Shown: positions 10,568 through 17,537 of the stretch, in pieces
Numbering within the stretch: position 1 is the first letter of the stretch
Layout: the number at the start of each line of letters is the position of its first letter
Source of the DNA: Xenophilus sp. L33
GTDB taxonomy: Bacteria; Pseudomonadota; Gammaproteobacteria; Burkholderiales; Burkholderiaceae_C
Length of the DNA stretch: 64,000 nt
Assembly (NCBI RefSeq): GCF_009765735.1
Contig: NZ_LMUW01000207.1
Coordinates: forward strand, 123,212 to 187,211
Direction of reading: 5' to 3'
The notes under the pieces: generated by a model
What the model was told of the DNA's origin: nothing
What the model saw: the letters and a program-made list of their open reading frames with translations, nothing else
Database searches by the model: none
Program-made: the position numbers and the translations under genes

Positions 10568-11178
10568 TGACCGAGCCCACAGTCTTCATCATCGACGACG
10601 ACGAAGCCTACCGAGACTCGGTACAGGAGCTTGTCAGCTCTATCGGTCTGCCGAGCAAGACCTTTAGCTCTGCGGTCGAGTTCCTCGAGGTTTTCGACCC
10701 TGACATGCCAGGATGCCTTGTTCTGGACGTACGGATGGCGCGCATGAGCGGGCTGGCGCTGCAGGAGCGGCTCGCGGCCATGAGCGCGCCGATCCCGATC
10801 GTTTTCATCAGCGGCCACGGCGACATCGAAATGGCAGTCAAGGCAGTCAAGAACGGTGCGGTGGATTTTGTTCAAAAGCCCTACCGTGAGCAGCAACTTC
10901 TTGACGCCATCGACGAGGCCATGCGTCGGAACGCGGCAGCTCTCGCGGGCGCTGGAGACGCCCAGCAGCAGCTAGCCAAGCGCGTCGCAGCACTGAGCTC
11001 GCGCGAACGTGAAGTCATGAACCTGGCACTCAAAGGGTTGCCGAGCAAGATGATCGCCAAAGAACTGGCGATCAGTCACCGCACCGTGGAGCAGCACCGC
11101 AGCCGTCTGCTGGAGAAATTGCGCGTCGGCTCATTCATCGAGTTGATGCGGCTCAACGTTGAGCGGCCGGTCGACTAG
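10564..11178 (+). CDS. Two-component response regulator, FixJ/NarL family
   Basis: The product is about 204 residues. The receiver domain (residues 1-120) has the acidic triplet IIDDDEAYRDS, the phospho-acceptor Asp54 in GCLVLDVRMARMSGL and the Lys in FVQKPYREQQL. A short linker leads to a LuxR-type helix-turn-helix (LSSREREVMNLALKGLPSKM then AISHRTVEQHRSRLLEKL). The start is one of two adjacent ATG codons (10564 or 10567) that overlap the kinase stop, so the pair is translationally coupled. It is the obvious partner of the upstream kinase. The target promoter may be the 5666-6007 region in front of the sulfatase, but this is inference. Confidence 0.92.
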   Translation: MMTEPTVFIIDDDEAYRDSVQELVSSIGLPSKTFSSAVEFLEVFDPDMPGCLVLDVRMARMSGLALQERLAAMSAPIPIVFISGHGDIEMAVKAVKNGAVDFVQKPYREQQLLDAIDEAMRRNAAALAGAGDAQQQLAKRVAALSSREREVMNLALKGLPSKMIAKELAISHRTVEQHRSRLLEKLRVGSFIELMRLNVERPVD

Positions 11179-11332
11179 GCCCGATGTCTGCTGTCACCCG
11201 TATTCCTGTCATTGGACTCCGTTTGCGAAAGGACCGCCATGGGCCCTGAGCGGAAGTAGCTGCGGTTCAAGAGCGCATGTTCATGACGCGGGCGACTATG
11301 GCCAATGGCCACGGTGATGAGAACCAACCTTG

Positions 11333-12166
11333 TCAACCTACGGCTTTCCCGGAACCCTTTTTCAAGGAAGCTTTCCTGTCGACCAAATATGCCGGGATCT
11401 GGCTGAGCACGAGTTCAGCAAGAGACAGCTGCGCGATGCGCGGGAGTGCGAAAAATGCTCCTGCGAGTTCTTGTGGCGGAATGTGCGCAACCAGGAAGAC
11501 GTCCGCGCGATGGGCACCTCTGACCGGAGTGTTGCAGCTGATCAGTACTGTGAAGGCGCCGTTCTCCTTGGCGCGACCGACAGCGTTCAAAACCTCGGGC
11601 GTCTCGCCCGAGGCAGAGAAGCCAATCAAGACCGCGCCCTCGCGAAGGCAAGAGCAGTAGCGCTCGATCTCAACTCGGTCGGAAAGGGCAACGCTCGATT
11701 TGCCAATCGACAGCAGCGAGTCGGAGAAGACCATCGCCACGCCGGCGGATCCTGCAAGGCCCACGACGCAGACCCCTGAACTGCTCGCAAGCTTCTTGGC
11801 CACCAATGTGATTTCGGCGTCGCGCACATCGTGATAGGTCCGCTCCACGGCGGAGACAATGTTTTCCATCACCTTCTGCTGCTGTTTGGCAAAGCTATCC
11901 TCCCGCTTCACTTGGCGGTAGATGCTTCCCTGCTGAGCGATCACGCTGGGGAGCAAGGCGGTCTTGAAGTCCACATAGCCGGAATGCCCGCAAGTCCGGC
12001 AGAACCTCAAGACGGAGTTGTCGCTAACGCCCACCCGGTCCGCCAGAGCTTGCATGGAAAGCAAGATGACCTCTCCCGGGTGGTCCAGGACGAACTTGCC
12101 AACTTCCCGCTCAGCCCGTGTCATCGCGGCGAAGTGCTTGCTGATGATCTCTCTGACGTCTCTCAT
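11333..12166 (-). CDS. RpiR/MurR-family transcriptional regulator
   Basis: The 277-residue regulator has an N-terminal RpiR-type helix-turn-helix (residues about 20-70, LADRVGVSDNSVLRFCRTCG) and a C-terminal SIS sugar-phosphate-isomerase-like domain (GVCVVGLAGSAGVAMVFSD, then ALSDRVEIER and VLIGFSASGETPEVL). Such proteins usually repress catabolic or transport genes and respond to phosphosugars. It is transcribed divergently from the EamA-type transporter, with 177 bases between the two starts. Two perfect palindromes lie there at 12252 and 12281. These make the transporter its likely target, possibly together with autoregulation. The ligand is unknown. Confidence 0.9.
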   Translation of the reverse strand: MRDVREIISKHFAAMTRAEREVGKFVLDHPGEVILLSMQALADRVGVSDNSVLRFCRTCGHSGYVDFKTALLPSVIAQQGSIYRQVKREDSFAKQQQKVMENIVSAVERTYHDVRDAEITLVAKKLASSSGVCVVGLAGSAGVAMVFSDSLLSIGKSSVALSDRVEIERYCSCLREGAVLIGFSASGETPEVLNAVGRAKENGAFTVLISCNTPVRGAHRADVFLVAHIPPQELAGAFFALPRIAQLSLAELVLSQIPAYLVDRKASLKKGSGKAVG

Positions 12167-12251
12167 CGCTCGGAACTTTCAGTATTCGGGCGCTTGCTGC
12201 CTCGGTTGGTCATCCGTGCCGATGGTGCCATGAGCGCAGCGAGCGTCCGCG

Positions 12252-12300
12252 AAAAAGCACATGCTTTTTGTTGACTAATAAATATAGTAAATGCTATATT
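12252..12300 (+). promoter_or_regulatory. Promoter with two palindromic operators upstream of the EamA transporter
   Basis: Two perfect inverted repeats lie side by side: AAAAAGCA-CA-TGCTTTTT (12252-12269) and AATATAG-TAAATG-CTATATT (12281-12300). A good sigma-70 promoter fits between and over them, with -35 TTGACT at 12271-12276, an 18-base spacer, and -10 TATATT at 12295-12300. The second palindrome covers the spacer and -10 box, so a protein bound there should block transcription of the gene starting at 12344. The neighbouring RpiR regulator is the natural candidate. Confidence 0.65.
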
Positions 12301-12343
12301 GGCGTGCCGCTCGTCCCCGGGCCTTCCCGCTCCAACAACCGAA

Positions 12344-13186
12344 ATGTTCAACAGCACAGGCGCCCTCGTCCTCCTGGCGGCATTGCTCCACGCGACTTGG
12401 AACGCGATGTTGCATGGCAACGATGACCGCTTGCTATCTGTGACATGGATGAGCATCGCGATCGGGGCCGTCTCGGCGCTGATCGTGCTGTTCACTCCGT
12501 GGCCAACCGCCGAAGCGTGGCCGTATATCGTCATGTCGGGGCTCTTGCACATCGTCTACAACCTGAGCCTCGTGCGCGCATACCGTACAGGCGACCTTGG
12601 TCAGACCTATCCGATAGCGCGCGGCTCTTCACCGCTACTGGTCACCCTGGGTGCAGCATTTTTTGCAAACGAAGTCATCGGCCCGTTGCACGTGATAGGC
12701 GTCCTGATGATTTCCGGCGGCATCATGTCATTGGCACTGCAAGGACAGAGGCTGTCGCGCACCGGGATCTTGGCGGCGCTGTCAACGGGAGCGACCATCG
12801 CGCTTTATACGGTCGTTGACGGGATGGGTGTCAGGCTATCTGATGGCCACGCGCTTACCTACACCGCGTGGATGTTCTTGTTCTACTGGTTGATGCCGGT
12901 GGTGTTCGTCGCCCTTCGTGGGGCAAGGGCACTATGGGAGCCGGCGCGTGTGGCACCAGGAGCGGTCGGCTCATCGCTCGCCGGGGGGCTCGTATCGATC
13001 GCAGCGTATGGCATTGTGATTTGGGCGATGCAATCCGGCGCGATGGGCACGGTATCGGCCCTGCGAGAGACAAGCGTGGTTTTTGCTGTCTTCATCGGGA
13101 GAAGGTTCCTGCGCGAGACGCTCAGTGCAAAACGTCTCTCCGCATGCATCGTTGTTGCTGCCGGCGCGGTCTGCCTAGGGGTCTGA
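12344..13186 (+). CDS. EamA/DMT-superfamily transporter
   Basis: The 280-residue integral membrane protein consists of about ten hydrophobic segments in two related halves, as in EamA (drug/metabolite transporter) exporters. The first half starts MFNSTGALVLLAALLHATWN, and the second has TGILAALSTGATIALYTVVD. The conserved repeat end is seen in VSALRETSVVFAVFIG and a terminal VVAAGAVCLGV. The ATG at 12344 is preferred over a TTG 15 codons upstream because it gives the usual N-terminus and lies 44 bases after the -10 box. These carriers export amino acids, sugars or other small metabolites; the substrate is not evident. The divergent RpiR regulator suggests a link to sugar-phosphate metabolism. 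Confidence 0.82.
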   Translation: MFNSTGALVLLAALLHATWNAMLHGNDDRLLSVTWMSIAIGAVSALIVLFTPWPTAEAWPYIVMSGLLHIVYNLSLVRAYRTGDLGQTYPIARGSSPLLVTLGAAFFANEVIGPLHVIGVLMISGGIMSLALQGQRLSRTGILAALSTGATIALYTVVDGMGVRLSDGHALTYTAWMFLFYWLMPVVFVALRGARALWEPARVAPGAVGSSLAGGLVSIAAYGIVIWAMQSGAMGTVSALRETSVVFAVFIGRRFLRETLSAKRLSACIVVAAGAVCLGV

Positions 13187-13535
13187 AGTCAACGGACAAG
13201 AAACCCGCTTGGATGCGCTCGCGTCCACCGAAGGGTGATCGCATTCGAGTCGATTCGGGGGAACGTAAGGTCGGCTATTCGGCGCGGAATCGAAAGACCG
13301 CTCCTGGCCGTGAGAACCAGTTCGCGGCCGCGCCCGGTAGCTGACGTTCGTTGCTACGTCTTGGCCCGCGGGCGCCGGCCGGGTCACCTAACGGAGCGAA
13401 ACCGCTTGCGCTCATCTTGGCAGTCTTTGGAGCGAGAACGCCGTGGCCTTTCTCCGCCTAGGACGTCACGGCTGTTCGCGTCGAGCAGATCGTTCAGGCT
13501 GGCGCCCTGTGATTTGGCGCGTTGGTTGCAGAGTC
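13187..13535. other. Gene-free stretch at the left edge of the accessory island
   Basis: About 350 bases follow the transporter before the BrnA antitoxin. Short reading frames exist on both strands but none has a family signature or good ribosome-binding site. Scattered motifs such as GGAACGTAAGGTCGGC resemble degraded intergenic repeats. The change from chromosomal metabolic genes to mobile and defence genes takes place here. Confidence 0.4.
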
Positions 13536-13802
13536 TCAGTGAGAGTGCAATTTTTCTTGCAACCATACCTTGATCAGCGACTGGTACGGCACATCGCGGG
13601 CGTTCGCCGCGACCTTGATCGAGTCCAGCAGGTGCTGTGGCAGGCGCAGTGAAATCGTCTTGGTCGTAGGTTTCAAGTTAGGCAGCGCAATCTTCTTGGC
13701 TTTCGACCAGTCGAGGTGATCTGCGGAGTCATGCTTTTCCCAGTACGCGCGCTCCTGCGCTTCGTTGGTGAATTTTGGGATCGCTTTAGTCTGCTTGTTC
13801 AT
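13536..13802 (-). CDS. brnA: BrnA-family antitoxin
   Basis: The 88-residue protein has the two-part build of BrnA. The N-terminal portion would wrap the toxin (FTNEAQERAYWEKHDSADHL and DWSKAKKIALPNLKPT). The C-terminal ribbon-helix-helix DNA-binding part follows (TKTISLRLPQHLLDSIKVAA and QSLIKVWLQEKL). The start overlaps the end of the BrnT gene by 17 bases, so the two are co-translated with the toxin first, the usual order for this system. BrnA normally represses the shared promoter, alone or with BrnT. Confidence 0.9.
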   Translation of the reverse strand: MNKQTKAIPKFTNEAQERAYWEKHDSADHLDWSKAKKIALPNLKPTTKTISLRLPQHLLDSIKVAANARDVPYQSLIKVWLQEKLHSH

Positions 13803-14085
13803 AGATAGCTCGCTCCTTTCTGTGCATGTCCCTGGCTGAAATAATGCGGATCAGCCTGCTCGATTGGCGCAGAGTGAACGTGATATGCAATGTACGTCCG
13901 TCGTCTGTTTTGCCCAGGGCGTGAAGTCGGGGCTCCTGGCGGCTGTGAGCGGCATCTTCCAAAAGCAGCAAGGGTGCGTTGAAGTAGACTTGCTCCGCTT
14001 CGGCCATCGACACACCGTGCTTTTCGTTCTTGCGGGCGTTGCCGTCATCCCAGTTAAACCCCGTAACGCTGCTCAGGTCGATCAT
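13786..14085 (-). CDS. brnT: BrnT-family ribonuclease toxin
   Basis: The 99-residue product shows the BrnT pattern: FNWDDGNARKNEKHGVSMAE near the N-terminus, a middle EPRLHALGKTDDGRTLHITF, and a RIISARDMHRKERAIYEQ C-terminus. BrnT folds like RelE and inhibits translation by cutting RNA; the basic and aromatic residues in the final motif are part of its active region in known members. It is the first gene of the operon. The upstream bases at 14090-14110 include CGTATATTACCATCATGTAC, whose half-sites recur in front of the recombinase gene. As a plasmid- or island-stabilising module it fits the mobile context. Confidence 0.9.
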   Translation of the reverse strand: MIDLSSVTGFNWDDGNARKNEKHGVSMAEAEQVYFNAPLLLLEDAAHSRQEPRLHALGKTDDGRTLHITFTLRQSSRLIRIISARDMHRKERAIYEQAD

Positions 14086-14218
14086 CGAACGTATATTACC
14101 ATCATGTACAAGGGCCTTGGTTACTGAGCGCGACGGCGAGCGGGAGGCAGGTCACAAAGCATCCATTTGCTGCCGTTCAGTCCACACGAGCATCTCGTTC
14201 ACCGGGGCACCCGAGCGT

Positions 14219-15307
14219 TCATCTGGATGATCTCTTCGCACGCGCAGACGGCGCCTTTTCGCCTTCTTTGTGGCGGGCCTCAAGCCGGCGCGGCGTAGCG
14301 ACCGTCGCCGCCAGACTCTCTCGGAGCTGAGCGATTTCGCGCTCGGACTGTTCCTGATGGCGCTGAAGTTGGGAGGCGAGGTCGGTCGTTCGCTGTTCTG
14401 CACTAGCGGCGCGCTCGCGCAGGACGGCTAACTCGACCTGAGCCGCTTGGTGCTGGCGCGACCAGGTTGCTGCAGCATCTCGCTGGGATGACTTCTCGTC
14501 CTGCAGCGCTTGCTGGGTGGCTTGATGAGCGGCGCGCGCTGCTTCCGCGTCGCCAGTCCGGGCCTTTTGTTCCTTGGCAAGCTCGGCCGCGGCTTGGCGC
14601 GTGGCCATACGTTCGCGGTCGACCTCAGAGAGAAGGCGGCGTTCCTGGGCGAGATGGCGCGTCTCAGCCTCTTCTGCGGCGCGTTCCTTCGCGGCAATCT
14701 CCATGGCCGATTTCTCGCGCACGGCTGCGACGGTGGCAATGGCCTCCTCCAGCGCCTTGCGCAGGCGCCGCATCTCGGCTTCCGAGTCGCGTAACAGGCG
14801 GGCGGACTCCTGCTGCCCCGCGAGCATCTGGGTCTCCATGGCCGACACGGCTTGACGCGATGAAGCCACGGCCTCGTCGAGCGCCCCACGAGCCTGCTCG
14901 CAAGACGTCTCGCGCTGCATCAGATCTGCTTCCTTTTGAGACAACGCCTCGCGCTCCATCTCCAGCTGACGCTGCGTGGCCTCCGTCCTCTGGACTTGGA
15001 CCTGATCGGCCTCGCGCCGGGCGACATCCCAGAAGCGCTGGGCGGCCTGCACGATGGCCAAAGGCAGCTGCTGGGCTTCGCCGCCGGGGCTTGCCCCCGT
15101 CCCTCCTCCCTCCAGGCGCTTGCCGAGCGTGGCGAACCAGCGCTCCAGCATCGGGCTGACGGTATTGGGCGACCCGCTGCCGATTTTCTGCCGCACGCGC
15201 TCGATCGTGGGCCGCAGGCCCTCCTTTAGCAGGACGTCGGCGGCTTCCCAGACTTGCGCTTCCTGGATGCCGCGGCCTCCTCGTGTCGGGTGGATTTGGT
15301 CGCTCAT
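14219..15307 (-). CDS. KfrA-like DNA-binding coiled-coil protein
   Basis: The 362-residue protein starts with a KfrA-type N-terminal DNA-binding domain (residues about 15-125, with VWEAADVLLKEGLRPTIERV and GSPNTVSPMLERW). It continues as a coiled coil of more than 200 residues rich in Ala, Glu, Gln and Arg (for example QLEMEREALSQKEADLM). It ends in a basic tail (KAPSARAKRSSR). KfrA proteins of plasmids are autorepressors and can act in segregation or partition. Here it diverges from a tyrosine recombinase, with a perfect palindrome at 15351-15369 between them. This suggests it controls both its own gene and the recombinase. In an integrated island it may be a plasmid-derived remnant or an excision regulator. 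Confidence 0.82.
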   Translation of the reverse strand: MSDQIHPTRGGRGIQEAQVWEAADVLLKEGLRPTIERVRQKIGSGSPNTVSPMLERWFATLGKRLEGGGTGASPGGEAQQLPLAIVQAAQRFWDVARREADQVQVQRTEATQRQLEMEREALSQKEADLMQRETSCEQARGALDEAVASSRQAVSAMETQMLAGQQESARLLRDSEAEMRRLRKALEEAIATVAAVREKSAMEIAAKERAAEEAETRHLAQERRLLSEVDRERMATRQAAAELAKEQKARTGDAEAARAAHQATQQALQDEKSSQRDAAATWSRQHQAAQVELAVLRERAASAEQRTTDLASQLQRHQEQSEREIAQLRESLAATVATPRRLEARHKEGEKAPSARAKRSSR

Positions 15308-15350
15308 ACTTTTGAAATCCGTGCCCCGTTCCCGGTCCGCTGTTTACTTT

Positions 15351-15369
15351 CGATAATAAGAGATTATCG
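15351..15369. promoter_or_regulatory. Palindromic operator candidate between kfrA-like and recombinase genes
   Basis: A perfect inverted repeat CGATAAT-AAGAG-ATTATCG sits in an AT-rich intergenic stretch 44 bases upstream of the KfrA-like start and 124 bases before the preferred recombinase start. Autorepression through operators near their own start is known for KfrA. Nearby TGTACAATATACGTT (about 15377-15391) shares half-sites with the brnT upstream region. Confidence 0.5.
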
Positions 15370-15492
15370 GAAACTATGTACAATATACGTTAGACATCAT
15401 ACATGGCACGTGTGATAAATAACACAAAGGTGGTCGGAGGCGGATTTTTGTTCGTCGCTGTCCGCGAAGCCAATGCCCTGGAGAGCTCGTCC

Positions 15493-16638
15493 ATGAAATC
15501 TGCCGACAAAGTGCCGCCGGCCAAAGTGCCTAAGGTCTCCAAGGCCCTGGTGCCTTTAAAAAGCGACCACGCGCTGCTCGACCCCAGCCAGCTGTCCGAC
15601 ATGGCCGAGGAAGCCGCGCACGACCTGATGGCCGAGGGCGAGTCGGACAACACCCGTCTCGCGTACCGTGCCGCCATGCGCTACTGGGCCGCCTGGTTCG
15701 GGGCGCGCTACGGCCGGCAGATGGCGCTGCCGGTGGCCGTGCCCGTGGTGGTCCAGTTCATCGTCGACCACGCCCAGCGCTCGACCAAGGCGGGCCTCGA
15801 GCATCAGCTGCCGCCCGAGATCGACCAGGCGCTGGTGGAAGCCGGGTTCAAGGGAAAGCTCGGGGCGCCAGCCCTGAACACCCTGGTGCACCGGGTCTCG
15901 GTGCTCTCGATGGCGCACCACGTCTCCAAGCAGCCCAATCCGTGCGTCGACCCTGCGGTAAAGGCACTCTTGAGCAAGACGAGGAAAGCCTATGCGAAGC
16001 GCAACGCCCTGCCCCATAAGCAGCGTGCGATGACGAAAGAGCCGCTGGAGGCGGTGCTGGAGACCTGTGACGACTCGCTCAAGGGCAAGCGCGACCGCGC
16101 CCTCCTCCTCTTCGCCTGGGCCTCGGGCGGTCGGCGGCGCTCGGAGGTTTCAGAAGCCGTGTTTGAAAACCTGCACCGCGGCGATGAAGGCGCCTATCTG
16201 TACACGCTGGCGAGTTCGAAGACGAACCACAACGGGAAGATTCGGGCGGAGGATGTGAAGCCGGTGGTCGGGTCTGCGGCGGTGGCGCTCGAGGCCTGGC
16301 TCAAGGCGAGCGGGATCGCGTCGGGGCCCCTCTTCCGGCGGATCCTCAAGAACGGCAAGCTCGGCACCGACGGCCTTTCGGGGACCGCGGTGCGGGACAT
16401 CGTGAAGGCGCGCTGTGCGCTGGCGGGGGTGGGAGAGGATTTCTCGGCGCACTCACTGCGATCGGGATTCGTGACCGAGGCTGGAAGGCAGAACATGCCG
16501 CTGCAAGAGACGATGGCGATGACGGGGCATCGGAGCGTGGACACGGTGGCGGGGTATTTCAGGGCCGGGGCCGCGCAGGTCAGTGAGGTGGCTCGAATGA
16601 TGGATGTCAAAACAGAACCACCTAAGCCAGATCTATAA
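15493..16638 (+). CDS. Tyrosine recombinase / site-specific integrase
   Basis: The 381-residue form from the ATG at 15493 is preferred because GGAG lies upstream and the earlier ATG at 15403 sits in an AT-rich promoter-like stretch without a ribosome-binding site. An N-terminal core-binding domain covers residues about 40-180 (SDNTRLAYRAAMRYWAAWFG). The catalytic domain has the first Arg in ASGGRRRSEVSEA, then HSLRSGF (H-x-x-R), GHRSVDTVAGYFR with the conserved His and the nucleophilic Tyr. These residues are all present, so it should be active. The gene runs straight into a tRNA 3' fragment five bases past its stop, which is the expected attachment site. It is divergent from the KfrA-like gene. 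Confidence 0.9.
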   Translation: MKSADKVPPAKVPKVSKALVPLKSDHALLDPSQLSDMAEEAAHDLMAEGESDNTRLAYRAAMRYWAAWFGARYGRQMALPVAVPVVVQFIVDHAQRSTKAGLEHQLPPEIDQALVEAGFKGKLGAPALNTLVHRVSVLSMAHHVSKQPNPCVDPAVKALLSKTRKAYAKRNALPHKQRAMTKEPLEAVLETCDDSLKGKRDRALLLFAWASGGRRRSEVSEAVFENLHRGDEGAYLYTLASSKTNHNGKIRAEDVKPVVGSAAVALEAWLKASGIASGPLFRRILKNGKLGTDGLSGTAVRDIVKARCALAGVGEDFSAHSLRSGFVTEAGRQNMPLQETMAMTGHRSVDTVAGYFRAGAAQVSEVARMMDVKTEPPKPDL

Positions 16639-16642
16639 ACAG

Positions 16643-16692
16643 CCGCATTCGAAATGCAGAGGCCGGGAGTTCGATTCTCCTCCTCTCCACCA
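16643..16692 (+). other. tRNA 3' fragment, probable attachment site (att)
   Basis: The bases can be read as positions 27-76 of a class I tRNA: anticodon arm CCGCA-TTCGAAA-TGCAG (one mismatch), five-base variable loop AGGCC, T arm GGGAG-TTCGATT-CTCCT, acceptor strand CCTCTCC, then A and CCA. The 5' half is missing, so it is not a functional tRNA. A 3' tRNA copy next to a tyrosine recombinase is the signature of integration into a tRNA gene. The matching intact tRNA, which should begin GGAGAGG, is not in the window. Confidence 0.7.
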
Positions 16693-16762
16693 AAGTGACG
16701 GCTCGCGCAGGCCGCCAACCGGCGCACGCCCGTCGCACACTGCGCGCCGACCATCCTGATCC

Positions 16763-16967
16763 TTGACCACGCCCGACCCGAACGCCAGCACGAGCCGCGA
16801 TGAAACATCGAGCGGCGACCCGCCACTACTTTCGGGGCTGTTGGCGCAGGCGAAGGTGGCCAAGGCGCTGCACGACCGGGGCCAGAGGCCCGGACGAAAT
16901 CAAGGCGGCACTGAAAACTGCCGTGGCAATGAACCGGGCGAAGCGCAGCCAGGCGACGAAGACCTAG
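16763..16967 (+). pseudogene. Small helical ORF, first copy of a tandem pair, frameshifted
   Basis: Starting at TTG 16763 the frame reads about 42 residues (ending LLAQAKVAKALHDRGQR). Without the extra C in the CCC at 16889-16891 it would then continue as PDEIKAALKTAVAMNRAKRS and stop at 16965. The repaired C-terminal half resembles the gene at 17063 (VVHKLRDAGVNHEEIIAALR). Both are followed within a few bases by a gene encoding KPTLPLAPFRP. No family recognised; it is a short amphipathic-helix protein. Confidence 0.4.
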
Positions 16968-16970
16968 CCG

Positions 16971-17066
16971 ATGCCCAAACCCGAGAAGCCCCCACCGAAG
17001 CCGACGCTGCCACTTGCGCCGTTCCGGCCAACCAACAGCGGCCAGAAGTGCTTCACGACCTGGTGA
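16971..17066 (+). CDS. Tiny Pro/Lys-rich protein, copy 1 (31 aa)
   Basis: ATG 16971 begins a 31-residue peptide starting MPKPEKPPPKPTLPLAPF and ending in GQKCFTTW. It shares the block KPTLPLAPFRP with the peptide at 17192, while the tails differ. Its TGA overlaps the GTG start of the next small frame (GTGA), which suggests coupling. The duplication supports translation, but no family or function is recognised. Confidence 0.4.
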   Translation: MPKPEKPPPKPTLPLAPFRPTNSGQKCFTTW

Positions 17067-17185
17067 CGGTGGTGCACAAGCTGCGGGACGCGGGCGTGAA
17101 CCACGAGGAAATCATAGCGGCACTGAGAGCGCACAAGGCGAAGCGGGACCAAACGAAGACGAACACGCCGCCACCGATAGGCTGA
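17063..17185 (+). CDS. Small helical protein, copy 2 (40 aa)
   Basis: The GTG at 17063 overlaps the preceding stop. The 40-residue product has one predicted amphipathic helix pair (HKLRDAGVNHEEIIAALRAH), a basic stretch (KAKRDQTKTN) and a Pro-rich end. It is the intact counterpart of the frameshifted copy at 16763-16967. It could be a small DNA-binding or partner peptide, but nothing establishes this. Low GC3 bias cannot be judged over this length. Confidence 0.35.
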   Translation: MTVVHKLRDAGVNHEEIIAALRAHKAKRDQTKTNTPPPIG

Positions 17186-17191
17186 CGGCCG

Positions 17192-17317
17192 ATGACCAAG
17201 CCCAAAAAACCCCGACCGAAGCCGACGCTGCCGCTGGCGCCCTTCCGGCCGCCGAAGAACCCGCTGGAGCCGCTGCCGCCGCGGCGGCTGTGGGGCAAGC
17301 ACCCGATTCCGGAATAG
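17192..17317 (+). CDS. Tiny Pro/Lys-rich protein, copy 2 (41 aa)
   Basis: ATG 17192 lies six bases after the preceding stop and encodes MTKPKKPRPKPTLPLAPFRP followed by a Pro/Arg-rich tail (PLEPLPPRRLWGKHPIPE). It is paralogous to the peptide at 16971. The highly basic, proline-rich composition suggests nucleic-acid or protein binding, but the function is unknown. Confidence 0.4.
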   Translation: MTKPKKPRPKPTLPLAPFRPPKNPLEPLPPRRLWGKHPIPE

Positions 17318-17537
17318 CGGGCATCTTGCATATAGGCATCGGGGCGCTTCGTCGTTAAGCCCTCGGGGGCGTGGGGAGCCGCCCGGTGCCGCGCTCTTGG
17401 GCTGGATGAACGCAATGCGTATTGCGTGATGAAATTCACCGTGCGTGACGATGCACTTGCTGACGTGCAGCCATGCCGGTACTGCGAGCCGATCCGCGCA
17501 AATATCATCTGCGAGCACAACAAAAAGCGAGGCAACG

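Noticed and set aside
12299..12343. TTG start upstream of the EamA transporter
   Set aside because: It lies within the promoter -10 palindrome and adds residues that do not belong to the family; ATG 12344 fits.
16194..16863. Minus-strand frames containing GGESNSRP and ENRTPG
   Set aside because: Such peptides arise from translating the reverse of tRNA sequence; here they come from the tRNA 3' fragment at 16643-16692 and the recombinase 3' end.
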